This document shows positions 1 through 6,164 of a stretch of 7,747 bases of DNA, piece after piece. Below the pieces are notes generated by a model. It was not told where the DNA came from. It saw nothing but the letters and a program-made list of their open reading frames with translations, and made no database searches. The position numbers were made by a program, and so were the translations under genes. The stretch covers positions 1,439,073 through 1,446,819 of the forward strand of contig CP070843.1 in the NCBI GenBank assembly GCA_020350905.1, read 5' to 3'. Positions within the stretch are counted from its first letter, which is position 1, and each line of letters opens with the position of its first letter. Origin of the DNA: Deltaproteobacteria bacterium. Its GTDB lineage: Bacteria > Desulfobacterota > Syntrophobacteria > BM002.

Positions 1-969
1 CTTTCTCCAGAATTAGAGCCCAATTCTGGAGGCCCCTTTTTCGCCGCAGGACCTGTTGCTCTCAAGAATACCGGCCGCTCCATAAAGCTAGCCCACACGG
101 ACGGCAGCAGGGTTCAACACGGAAGAAAAATTGCCCTCTCCGTAAATTTAAAAGATCTAACCCACCCTGAACATCGCGAAGGGCACGGGCTGGGAATGTG
201 GGAATTCCCCCTGGTGCTGCCGTTGCCCGAGGCCTATGACCGCAAGACCAGGGACATCTATCCCCCACATCAACACGAAGATTATCGATGGGCGATGGTG
301 GTGGACATGGACAAATGTATTGGTTGTAGCGCCTGCTCGTTGGCCTGCTATGCGGAAAATAATCTGGGTGTGGTAGGTGAGGAACGAATTGCTGAAGGAA
401 GGGAAATGGCCTGGCTTCAGATTCAACGATATGTAGATCCAGAGCAGCGCGAAAAAATCACCTTTCTTCCCATGCTTTGCCAGCACTGCGACAATGCTCC
501 CTGTGAATCGGTTTGCCCGGTGTACGCCCCGCATCATTCCAAGGAAGGCTTGAATAACCAGATTTACAATCGCTGTATCGGCACTCGCTTTTGCTCCCAG
601 GACTGCCCCTACAAGGTACGAAGATTCAACTGGTTTGTGTGGCAGTGGCCAGAGCCCCTCAACCTGCAGCTGAACCCGGACGCCACTGTGCGCACCAAAG
701 GGGTCATGGAAAAATGTTCCTTTTGTATTCAGCGGATTAAAGATGCTCACAACAACGCCAAAAACGAAGGCAGAAAAATACTGGACGGTGAAATTCAACC
801 GGCCTGCCTTCAGACCTGCCCCACCGGGGTTTTCACCTTCGGCAACATCATGGATGAGCAAAGCGAAGTACGGAAAAAAGTGAATAACAAGAGAGCTTAT
901 CAGGTCATGGGATATCTGAACACCAAACCTGCGGTGATCTACTTGAAGAAAGTGGTACAGGAGATATGA
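1..969 (+). CDS. actB: Alternative complex III iron-sulfur subunit ActB, C-terminal part (5' end outside window)
   Basis: The frame is open from base 1 to the TGA at 967-969, giving 322 residues with no start needed, so this is the 3' part of a longer gene. Residues 1-65 resemble the tail of the molybdopterin-enzyme-like domain that precedes the ferredoxin part in ActB; that domain carries no cofactor in known ACIII. The rest is a polyferredoxin with 15 Cys in four groups: C106/109/112/116 (CIGCSACSLAC), C160/163/168/172, C192/198/202 (CIGTRFCSQDC, followed by PYKVRRFNW) and C239/242/269/273. Thr195 stands where a fourth Cys of group three would be. Fifteen ligands fit three [4Fe-4S] clusters plus one [3Fe-4S], the known ActB set. 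It would carry electrons from quinol oxidised in the membrane subunits to the cytochromes, on the periplasmic side. Any Tat signal would lie upstream. A DmsB/PsrB-type subunit is the alternative, but the actC-actD context argues for ActB. Confidence 0.93.
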   Translation, partial: LSPELEPNSGGPFFAAGPVALKNTGRSIKLAHTDGSRVQHGRKIALSVNLKDLTHPEHREGHGLGMWEFPLVLPLPEAYDRKTRDIYPPHQHEDYRWAMVVDMDKCIGCSACSLACYAENNLGVVGEERIAEGREMAWLQIQRYVDPEQREKITFLPMLCQHCDNAPCESVCPVYAPHHSKEGLNNQIYNRCIGTRFCSQDCPYKVRRFNWFVWQWPEPLNLQLNPDATVRTKGVMEKCSFCIQRIKDAHNNAKNEGRKILDGEIQPACLQTCPTGVFTFGNIMDEQSEVRKKVNNKRAYQVMGYLNTKPAVIYLKKVVQEI

Positions 970-2291
970 GCGACTCGTCCCAACTGACATACGGTGAGAT
1001 TGACCACACTGTACTTGACACCTTACGACCCCCCTCCGGCGGCTACTGGCTGGTTATCATGGTACTCATCCTGGGGGTGCTCGTGGGAGCTGCTTGCTGG
1101 GTTTACCAGATTTTTGTCGGCATCGGCGCGGGCGGCCACAATATCCCCGTTGCCTGGGGTACCTATCTCATTAATTTTGTCTTCTGGGTAGGTATTGCCC
1201 ATTCTGGAACTCTCATCTCAGCCATTCTCTATCTTATGAGAGCTGGATGGCGCAATCCCATTGCCAGGGCAGCAGAGACCATGACCGTCTTTGCCGTCTC
1301 CATCGCAGGCCTTTTTCCTTTCATTCATCTGGGACGCATCTGGATAGTCTACTACATGCTGCCCTATCCCAATCAGCGATATCTCTGGCCCAATTTCCAG
1401 TCTCCTCTGGTCTTCGACGTGGTTGCCATCAGTACCTATCTCACCGTGAGCAGTCTGTTCTGGTACACAGGAATGATCCCAGACCTGGCCGCAGTAAGGG
1501 ATCGGGCCACCGGAGTCCGCAAGAAGATTTTTACTATCCTCTCCCTCGGCTGGACCGGCAAACATGAGCAGTGGCGGCACTACACCAGGGGCTACCTCTT
1601 TTTTGCTGCGCTGGCAACCCCGCTGGTGGTCTCAGTGCATAGCGTGGTCTCCTGGGACTTTGCTCTTAGTGTGGTTCCGGGCTGGCACAGCACCATCTTC
1701 GCTCCATACTTTGTCGCTGGTGCTATCCACTCCGGACTGGCCATGGTCTTAACCCTGATGATCCCCTTGAGGAAGATCTTCCATTACGAAAGAATCGTCA
1801 CCATGAAGATTCTGGAAGCCGTTGCCAAGACCATTATCTTCACCGGCCTCATCGTGGGATACGCCTATGGGATTGAGTACTTTCTGGCCTGGTACAGCCA
1901 CAACACCGTCGAGATGGAAGCCTTCCGCTGGAGAGCTCTTGGTGACTATAGTCTAGAATTCTGGATCATGGTGGTGTGCAACAGCGTGGTTCCCCTGCTC
2001 TTTTTCTTCAAAAAAATACGAACGAGCATTCCCTGGCTGCTTGGCATATCCATTCTGGTAAACATAGGCATGTGGTACGAGCGTTTCGTCATTATCATCG
2101 GTAGCGTGGCTCACGGTTTCATCCCCCACGCCTGGGGACTGTATCGACCATCAGGCATTGAGTTCGGCATCATGCTGGGAAGTTTTTCGCTCTTTTTTCT
2201 CCTTTTCTTATTATTTGTGAAACACCTGCCTTCCATCTCCATGACGGAGATGAAGGAGACCTTGGATCATGGAGGGGGCCATGGCGACTGA
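966..2291 (+). CDS. actC: Alternative complex III membrane subunit ActC (NrfD/PsrC family)
   Basis: The product is a 441-residue polytopic membrane protein with about ten hydrophobic segments (near 27-51, 65-91, 104-130, 148-170, 209-230, 245-268, 285-305, 330-348, 356-378, 398-418), the usual count and length for ActC. Family hallmarks are WVGIAHSGTLISAILYLMR around 74-92, GRIWIVYYMLPYPNQ around 123-137, WPNFQSPLVFD around 141-151, and IPDLAAVRDR at 171-180. Polar residues inside or next to membrane segments (H79, D173, H225, D231, H255) are candidates for quinol binding and proton transfer. ActC binds and oxidises menaquinol or ubiquinol next to the ActB clusters. The start ATG overlaps the actB stop (ATGA at 966-969), with AGGAG at 959-963 unusually close to it, consistent with translational coupling. 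The C terminus ends in a His/Gly-rich tail (HGGGHGD). PsrC/NrfD of another oxidoreductase is the alternative, but actD and actF in the same cluster make that unlikely. Confidence 0.95.
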   Translation: MSDSSQLTYGEIDHTVLDTLRPPSGGYWLVIMVLILGVLVGAACWVYQIFVGIGAGGHNIPVAWGTYLINFVFWVGIAHSGTLISAILYLMRAGWRNPIARAAETMTVFAVSIAGLFPFIHLGRIWIVYYMLPYPNQRYLWPNFQSPLVFDVVAISTYLTVSSLFWYTGMIPDLAAVRDRATGVRKKIFTILSLGWTGKHEQWRHYTRGYLFFAALATPLVVSVHSVVSWDFALSVVPGWHSTIFAPYFVAGAIHSGLAMVLTLMIPLRKIFHYERIVTMKILEAVAKTIIFTGLIVGYAYGIEYFLAWYSHNTVEMEAFRWRALGDYSLEFWIMVVCNSVVPLLFFFKKIRTSIPWLLGISILVNIGMWYERFVIIIGSVAHGFIPHAWGLYRPSGIEFGIMLGSFSLFFLLFLLFVKHLPSISMTEMKETLDHGGGHGD

Positions 2292-2787
2292 TATCAGTGT
2301 TATGGGACTCTTTCAGGATGAACAGAAGACCGCTTCAGTCATCGAGGCCCTGTCGGACCAGCCATGGCAGATCGACCGGGTTCACAGTCCCTTTCCCAGT
2401 CACAAGATTTTTGACGCCCTGAAGCTAAAGAAAAGCCCGGTGGGATGGATTACCCTTGCCGGCGGCATACTCGGATTTTTCACTGGTTTCAGCCTTGCCA
2501 TCTACACCGCCCTTGAATGGAAACTTATTGTCTGGGGCAAACCAATAGTTGCCTGGATTCCTTTTGTTATTGTCGGCTTTGAATTCACCATTCTGTTTTC
2601 AGTGTTCGCCAATGTCTTGGGTCTCATTGTTTTAGGCAATTTGCCCGATTACAAGGATCTAGAAAAATACGACCCCCGCTGTTCCACAGATCACTTTGGA
2701 ATTGTCACAACCTGTACTGAGGGAGAGCAAGACCAGGTGATTGAGTTTTTCCAGAACCAAGGAGGAGAAGCCAGGGTTTTTGAGTGA
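2281..2787 (+). CDS. actD: Alternative complex III subunit ActD (DUF3341)
   Basis: The 168-residue protein has the ActD layout: a short soluble N-terminal part with the motif HSPFPSHKIFDAL near 34-46, two membrane segments (about 56-78 and 89-120), and a C-terminal soluble part with KYDPRCSTDHFGIV. ActD is an accessory subunit of ACIII without known cofactors; its exact role is unsettled. The start at 2281 is chosen because GGAGG at 2271-2275 lies 5 bases before it. An in-frame ATG at 2269 would add four residues (MEGA) and has AAGGAG at 2253-2258, so it cannot be excluded. The gene overlaps the end of actC by 11 bases. After its stop the tight packing of the cluster breaks, and a 233-base repeat-rich spacer follows where actE would often be expected. 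Confidence 0.92.
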   Translation: MATDISVMGLFQDEQKTASVIEALSDQPWQIDRVHSPFPSHKIFDALKLKKSPVGWITLAGGILGFFTGFSLAIYTALEWKLIVWGKPIVAWIPFVIVGFEFTILFSVFANVLGLIVLGNLPDYKDLEKYDPRCSTDHFGIVTTCTEGEQDQVIEFFQNQGGEARVFE

Positions 2788-2789
2788 AA

Positions 2790-2817
2790 GGCATAGAGCA
2801 TAGGGCATAGAGCATAG
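2790..2817 (+). repeat. Tandem heptamer repeat after actD
   Basis: Four consecutive 7-bp units alternate GGCATAG and AGCATAG, so the 14-bp word GGCATAGAGCATAG occurs twice in perfect tandem. The array starts two bases after the actD stop codon and decays into related sequence (GGAAGGG, CATTAGT) up to about 2831. It does not continue any reading frame of interest. Confidence 0.9.
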
Positions 2818-2839
2818 GGAAGGGCATTAGTCATATGCC

Positions 2840-2875
2840 TTCGGCGTCATTAGGTCACTACGCTTCGCTGTCATT
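2840..2875 (+). repeat. Near-direct repeat pair in the actD-actF spacer
   Basis: TTCGGCGTCATT (2840-2851) and TTCGCTGTCATT (2864-2875) match at 10 of 12 positions, 24 bases apart. CGCTTC at 2861-2866 can also pair with GAAGCG at 2890-2895 across a 23-base loop, a weak structure. No function is evident. Confidence 0.55.
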
Positions 2876-2914
2876 TATTGTAATCGGTAGAAGCGAAATT
2901 ATTAATTTTGGCTA

Positions 2915-2963
2915 CTGGATTCTGACTCCTGGATTCTGGATTCTTTGATTTTAGATTTTAGAC
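2915..2963 (+). repeat. Heptad-phased degenerate repeat (CTGGATT / TTTAGAT family)
   Basis: Seven consecutive 7-bp units can be read: CTGGATT, CTGACTC, CTGGATT, CTGGATT, CTTTGAT, TTTAGAT, TTTAGAC. CTGGATT occurs three times exactly, and the last two units differ at one base. The unit length equals that of the array directly after actD, but the word is different. Confidence 0.75.
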
Positions 2964-2965
2964 AC

Positions 2966-3022
2966 TTTAGGCACTTCAGCTCATTTTAGGCATTTCTTCT
3001 GATTTTAGGCATTTTCATTCAT
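2966..3022 (+). repeat. 19-bp tandem repeat, three copies, ending on the actF start codon
   Basis: TTTAGGCA recurs at 2966, 2985 and 3004, exactly 19 bases apart. The units are TTTAGGCACTTCAGCTCAT, TTTAGGCATTTCTTCTGAT and TTTAGGCATTTTCATTCAT; the AT at the end of the third unit is the first two bases of the actF ATG. Regular spacing just before a start codon could mean protein-binding sites or plain repeat expansion; the sequence cannot decide. Confidence 0.75.
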
Positions 3023-4229
3023 GAGCACATCCATGAACAAGAGAACACCTTCAAAGACCGTGCTTTTATTGTTCGGCGTGCTTATCCTCGTGGGTTTTGG
3101 CACCTTTTTTCTCCAGCTCGGAGGTGAGCATCCAGAGCGGGGTTGGCAAGCCTATCACCTCAATTTCCTCCTTTGGTCTGCCATTGCCCAGGGCGGGCTG
3201 TTGTTTTCCATGGTGATGCATCTCGTTGGGGCCAGGTGGAGCCAGTCCATGCAGAGTCTGGCTGAATCCTTTGCCGCTTTTTTCCCTCTGTCATTTGTTC
3301 TTTTTATGCTGCTGTTTATGGGAAGGGAGTATCTTTTTCCTTGGCTGCACCACGAACACGGCAAAGAGTTATGGCTTAACATACCCTTCCTCTTTTCCAG
3401 AGACCTGATTGGTCTCTTGCTCCTTTACGGACTGGGGCTGGCTTATCTGTACTATGCCCTGCGCCTCAAGTTGGATCCGGAACAGCAGGAGGGTCCACTG
3501 AGGAGTTTTCTCCTTCGAGGCAAGACAGGCAGTGACGAGGAGGTCGCGAGCTATAAGAAAAAAATGACGGTATTGAGCGTGCTCTACATTCTGGCCTACG
3601 CGCTTGTCCTTACACTTATCGCCTTCGATCTTGTCATGAGCATGGAGCCGCACTGGTTTTCAACTCTTTTTGGGGCCTATGCCTTCGCCAAGGCTTTTTA
3701 TTTGGGGCTCGCTGCCTTGATGATTCTCTCCGCCATATTCTATGTTGGCAGAGATGGAGAATCGAGCCTGACCTCTGCCCATTTCCATGATCTCGGCAAG
3801 CTCCTGTTCGCCTTTTGTCTGGTCTGGGCAGACTTTTTCTATGTGCAACTGGTGGTCATTTGGTACGGCAACATTTCCGAAGAGGCTATCTACGTTATCC
3901 AGCGGGTCATGCTTTCTCCCTGGAATACATTGGCATGGGGTGTTCTTGTTGTCTGTTTTCTGATTCCTTTCTTCATTTTGTTGAACCGGAAGGTAAAGTC
4001 AAAACCGATCCCCATGATCATTCTTTGCTCCGTGGTCATTGTTGGCCTTTGGCTGGAGCACTTGCTTCTCTTGGGCCCCGTCTGGCATCACAATGTTTCT
4101 TCGCTGCCTCTGGGCCCAGCGGAGGTATTGATCTTTTTGGGCTTTTTGGGACTCATGGCCTTCGCCGTCGCTTCTTTCTTGCGCATTTTTCCTGAGTTCA
4201 CTCCGGGTACTGTGGAGCAGATGAGCTAA
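3021..4229 (+). CDS. actF: Alternative complex III membrane subunit ActF (quinone-binding subunit 2)
   Basis: The 402-residue polytopic protein has about ten hydrophobic segments, beginning near 13-33, 45-68 and 85-100. It carries the ActF signatures AFDLVMSMEPHWFSTLFGAY at 201-220 and DLGKLLFAFCLVWADFFY at 257-274, then VIWYGNISEEAIYV at 279-292. It is a shortened relative of ActC and the second NrfD-like core subunit of ACIII; it is thought to help in proton movement and possibly quinone binding. It follows actD directly with no actE between them. No Shine-Dalgarno sequence is visible before ATG 3021, where the upstream bases are part of a 19-bp tandem repeat. ATG 3033 (fifth codon) is an alternative start, also without a good ribosome site. 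The stop TAA shares one base with the next start (TAATG). Confidence 0.92.
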   Translation: MSTSMNKRTPSKTVLLLFGVLILVGFGTFFLQLGGEHPERGWQAYHLNFLLWSAIAQGGLLFSMVMHLVGARWSQSMQSLAESFAAFFPLSFVLFMLLFMGREYLFPWLHHEHGKELWLNIPFLFSRDLIGLLLLYGLGLAYLYYALRLKLDPEQQEGPLRSFLLRGKTGSDEEVASYKKKMTVLSVLYILAYALVLTLIAFDLVMSMEPHWFSTLFGAYAFAKAFYLGLAALMILSAIFYVGRDGESSLTSAHFHDLGKLLFAFCLVWADFFYVQLVVIWYGNISEEAIYVIQRVMLSPWNTLAWGVLVVCFLIPFFILLNRKVKSKPIPMIILCSVVIVGLWLEHLLLLGPVWHHNVSSLPLGPAEVLIFLGFLGLMAFAVASFLRIFPEFTPGTVEQMS

Positions 4230-4780
4230 TGGAAAAACAGTCACATTCAAACAACGGCTTCTTGCAAACACTGAAGCGGAACAGGTGGCCTTTGCTCCTC
4301 ACATTTCTCACCACCTCTGCCATCATCTTGTTCCTTTACTTTTTCTATGGCTACGCCACCGACATAGGCCCTGAACAGCCGATTCCCTTCAGCCATCAGG
4401 TTCATGTGGGGGTAAAGCAGATCCAGTGTGAGTTCTGTCATCCCTATGTCAAATATTCCAATCACCCGGGACTGCCGCCGGTGGAAAAGTGTCTCTACTG
4501 TCACAAGTTCATCATTGCCAACCATCCCTGGATCCAAGAAGAGCACCGGTATTTCAACACCAAGACGCCCACTCCCTGGCAAGGGGTATACTACCTTCCT
4601 GAGCATGTACTGTTCAATCATCAGCGCCACATACGGAAGGAAGTTGCCTGTCAGGAGTGCCACGGCGCGGTGGAGACCATGCACAGACTCAAGCATCACC
4701 GCTTTCAAATGGGATTCTGTGTTGATTGCCATCGAGAAAAGAAGGCCAACCTCGACTGCTGGTTGGCATGTCATAGTTAG
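4229..4780 (+). CDS. actA: ActA-like membrane-anchored pentaheme cytochrome c
   Basis: The 183-residue protein has an uncleaved N-terminal anchor (about 21-43) after a basic stretch, then a periplasmic domain with five heme c sites: C67-C70-H71 (CEFCH), C88-C91-H92 (CLYCH), C141-C144-H145 (CQECH), C164-C167-H168 (CVDCH) and C177-C181-H182 (CWLACH). The last has three residues between the cysteines instead of two. The blocks FSHQVHVGVKQIQCEFCH, YYLPEHVLFNHQRH and MGFCVDCHRE follow the order seen in the ACIII pentaheme subunit ActA. ActA takes electrons from ActB and passes them to a cytochrome or oxidase. Here the gene lies after actF and before ccoN, not at the front of the cluster. The start is the TAATG junction with actF; GGAG at 4214-4217 is rather far away. 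A generic class III or NapC-like cytochrome is less likely given the context. Confidence 0.85.
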   Translation: MEKQSHSNNGFLQTLKRNRWPLLLTFLTTSAIILFLYFFYGYATDIGPEQPIPFSHQVHVGVKQIQCEFCHPYVKYSNHPGLPPVEKCLYCHKFIIANHPWIQEEHRYFNTKTPTPWQGVYYLPEHVLFNHQRHIRKEVACQECHGAVETMHRLKHHRFQMGFCVDCHREKKANLDCWLACHS

Positions 4781-4783
4781 GAG
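4778..4783 (+). promoter_or_regulatory. Ribosome binding site that sets the ccoN start
   Basis: TAGGAG overlaps the stop codon of the preceding cytochrome gene and lies 10 bases before ATG 4794. The open frame extends upstream to 4428 but would there lie wholly inside the cytochrome gene, so this site decides the start. Confidence 0.6.
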
Positions 4784-4793
4784 AACTTTTTTG

Positions 4794-6164
4794 ATGTCCT
4801 CAACCAGCCAAGATACGCCAAAAACCTATAAGACGGCCCGAGCCTTCTGCCTCACCTCGGCATTCTGGTTTACCATGGCCACCTCGGCGGGGATGATAGG
4901 GGCTGGATATCTTATGGCCCCTGATTTCATGGCCAATATTGAATGGTTACATTTTGGCAGGATTCGCCCTATCCACGTGAACATCAATCTCTTTGGCTTT
5001 GTCACGCCCGGACTTTTGGCAGCGGCGTTTTACTTCCTTCCCAGGTTGCTGAGAACTGAGCTTTACAGTGAAAGGCTCGGAATTGTCTCTTGTGTGCTCT
5101 GGAATATTTTTGTTTTCGCCGGTGTTATCGGAATTGCCATCGGCTACACCCAGGGGAGAGAGTATGCCGAGTTGGCCTGGCCGGTGGACATTTTGGTGGG
5201 AATCTCTTTTGGCCTTGTGGTCTTCAACCTGTTCATGACTGTCAAACAGCGAAAAGAACCCATTCTGTACGTCTCCATCTGGTATGCCTGTGCTGCCGTC
5301 CTTCTGACTGCCACAACGTACTGTATTGGCAACGTAATCTGGCGGCCGGACACTGGTGCCTTACTTGGCATCCCGGATGCGATCATTCTCTGGTTTTATG
5401 GTCACAACGTCTTCGGGCTTTTGCTAACGCCACTGGGATTGGCTGTGGCCTACTATGTCCTACCGCTGGTCTGCCGCAGCCCCCTGTACAGTCATACCCT
5501 CTCGTTGATAGGCTTCTGGTCCCTGCTGGTGGTCTACACCCACATCGGCACCCATCATCTCCTGCAAGTTCCGGTTCCCACCTGGCTCAAGGTAATTGCC
5601 ATTGTGGACAGCGTAGCCATGGTTATACCGGTAATGATTTTCCTCATAAACATCTGGTACACGGTGAAAGGAAAACTGGGTGTGATTTACGCCGACATCG
5701 CCGGCAAATTCATTTTTACCGGGACCATCATGTATTTTTTTGTCAACATCCAGGGCTCCATTATGTCCCTGCCTCAGGTTCAGCGGGTTACCCACTTCAA
5801 TAACTGGGTTGTGGCCCACGCCCATTTGGGAGTCCTTGGCTTTGCGGGGATGACGGCCTTGGGAGGTCTCTACTACATCCTTCCCAAAATAACAGGCAAA
5901 CCTCTGTACAGCAGGTTCCTGGCGGACCTGCAATACTGGTTTGTTCTCATAGGGGTCGTAGGCTTTACCATTGGGCTGACAATCGCGGGACTGATTCAGG
6001 GTAACGCCTGGATTATTGGTGAAACGCTCTACCGGACGCTACCGGAAATACACATCTATTACGTGGCCAGGGCCTCAACCGGACTCCTGGTCGCAATTGG
6101 GGCCTACTTGGGTCTGTATAATATATTCAGAACGTTATTCTTTAATCCCGGAGTATCGAAATGA
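4794..6164 (+). CDS. ccoN: cbb3-type cytochrome c oxidase catalytic subunit I
   Basis: The 456-residue protein has about twelve membrane segments. It holds every metal ligand of a cbb3-type heme-copper oxygen reductase: H61 (low-spin heme b), H204 in WFYGHN (CuB), H254-H255 in THHLL (CuB), H342 (heme b3) and H344 (heme b) in AHAHLG. Y248 lies six residues before the first CuB His of the HH pair, where the cbb3 family has its cross-linked tyrosine. GREYAEL at 121-127 keeps the paired glutamates E123 and E126. Q320 occupies the site of the usual FEGP glutamate, 22 residues before the heme b3 His. The enzyme reduces oxygen to water with high affinity and pumps protons in the inner membrane. ATG 4794 (MSSTSQDTP) is chosen for its ribosome site and family length. 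The gene overlaps the next by ATGA at 6161-6164. Confidence 0.96.
   Translation: MSSTSQDTPKTYKTARAFCLTSAFWFTMATSAGMIGAGYLMAPDFMANIEWLHFGRIRPIHVNINLFGFVTPGLLAAAFYFLPRLLRTELYSERLGIVSCVLWNIFVFAGVIGIAIGYTQGREYAELAWPVDILVGISFGLVVFNLFMTVKQRKEPILYVSIWYACAAVLLTATTYCIGNVIWRPDTGALLGIPDAIILWFYGHNVFGLLLTPLGLAVAYYVLPLVCRSPLYSHTLSLIGFWSLLVVYTHIGTHHLLQVPVPTWLKVIAIVDSVAMVIPVMIFLINIWYTVKGKLGVIYADIAGKFIFTGTIMYFFVNIQGSIMSLPQVQRVTHFNNWVVAHAHLGVLGFAGMTALGGLYYILPKITGKPLYSRFLADLQYWFVLIGVVGFTIGLTIAGLIQGNAWIIGETLYRTLPEIHIYYVARASTGLLVAIGAYLGLYNIFRTLFFNPGVSK

Noticed and set aside
157..990. A 277-codon open frame on the minus strand opposite actB
   Set aside because: It is antisense to a clear iron-sulfur protein with 15 ordered Cys; the translated product has no recognisable domain, and no ribosome site supports it.
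2878..2906. Sigma-70-like promoter TTGTAA - 17 bases - ATTAAT before actF
   Set aside because: Each box matches only 4 of 6 consensus bases in an AT-rich repeat region where such matches are expected by chance.
2966..3022. CRISPR-like array
   Set aside because: The 19-bp units are directly adjacent with no unique spacers, only three copies exist, and no cas gene is near.
4247..4774. A 175-codon minus-strand frame opposite the pentaheme cytochrome
   Set aside because: The plus strand encodes five heme motifs in order; the antisense product shows no motif and follows the codon bias of the sense gene.
4428..4793. Upstream extension of the ccoN frame
   Set aside because: It lies entirely inside the actA-like gene in another frame, and the product there has no membrane or heme pattern. 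ATG 4794 has a ribosome site and gives normal CcoN length.
5090..5803. A 237-codon plus-strand frame within ccoN that contains a CYRNCH heme-like motif
   Set aside because: The motif is a chance product of reading ccoN out of frame; the rest is Cys/His-rich without any cytochrome fold, and ccoN itself carries all its catalytic ligands.
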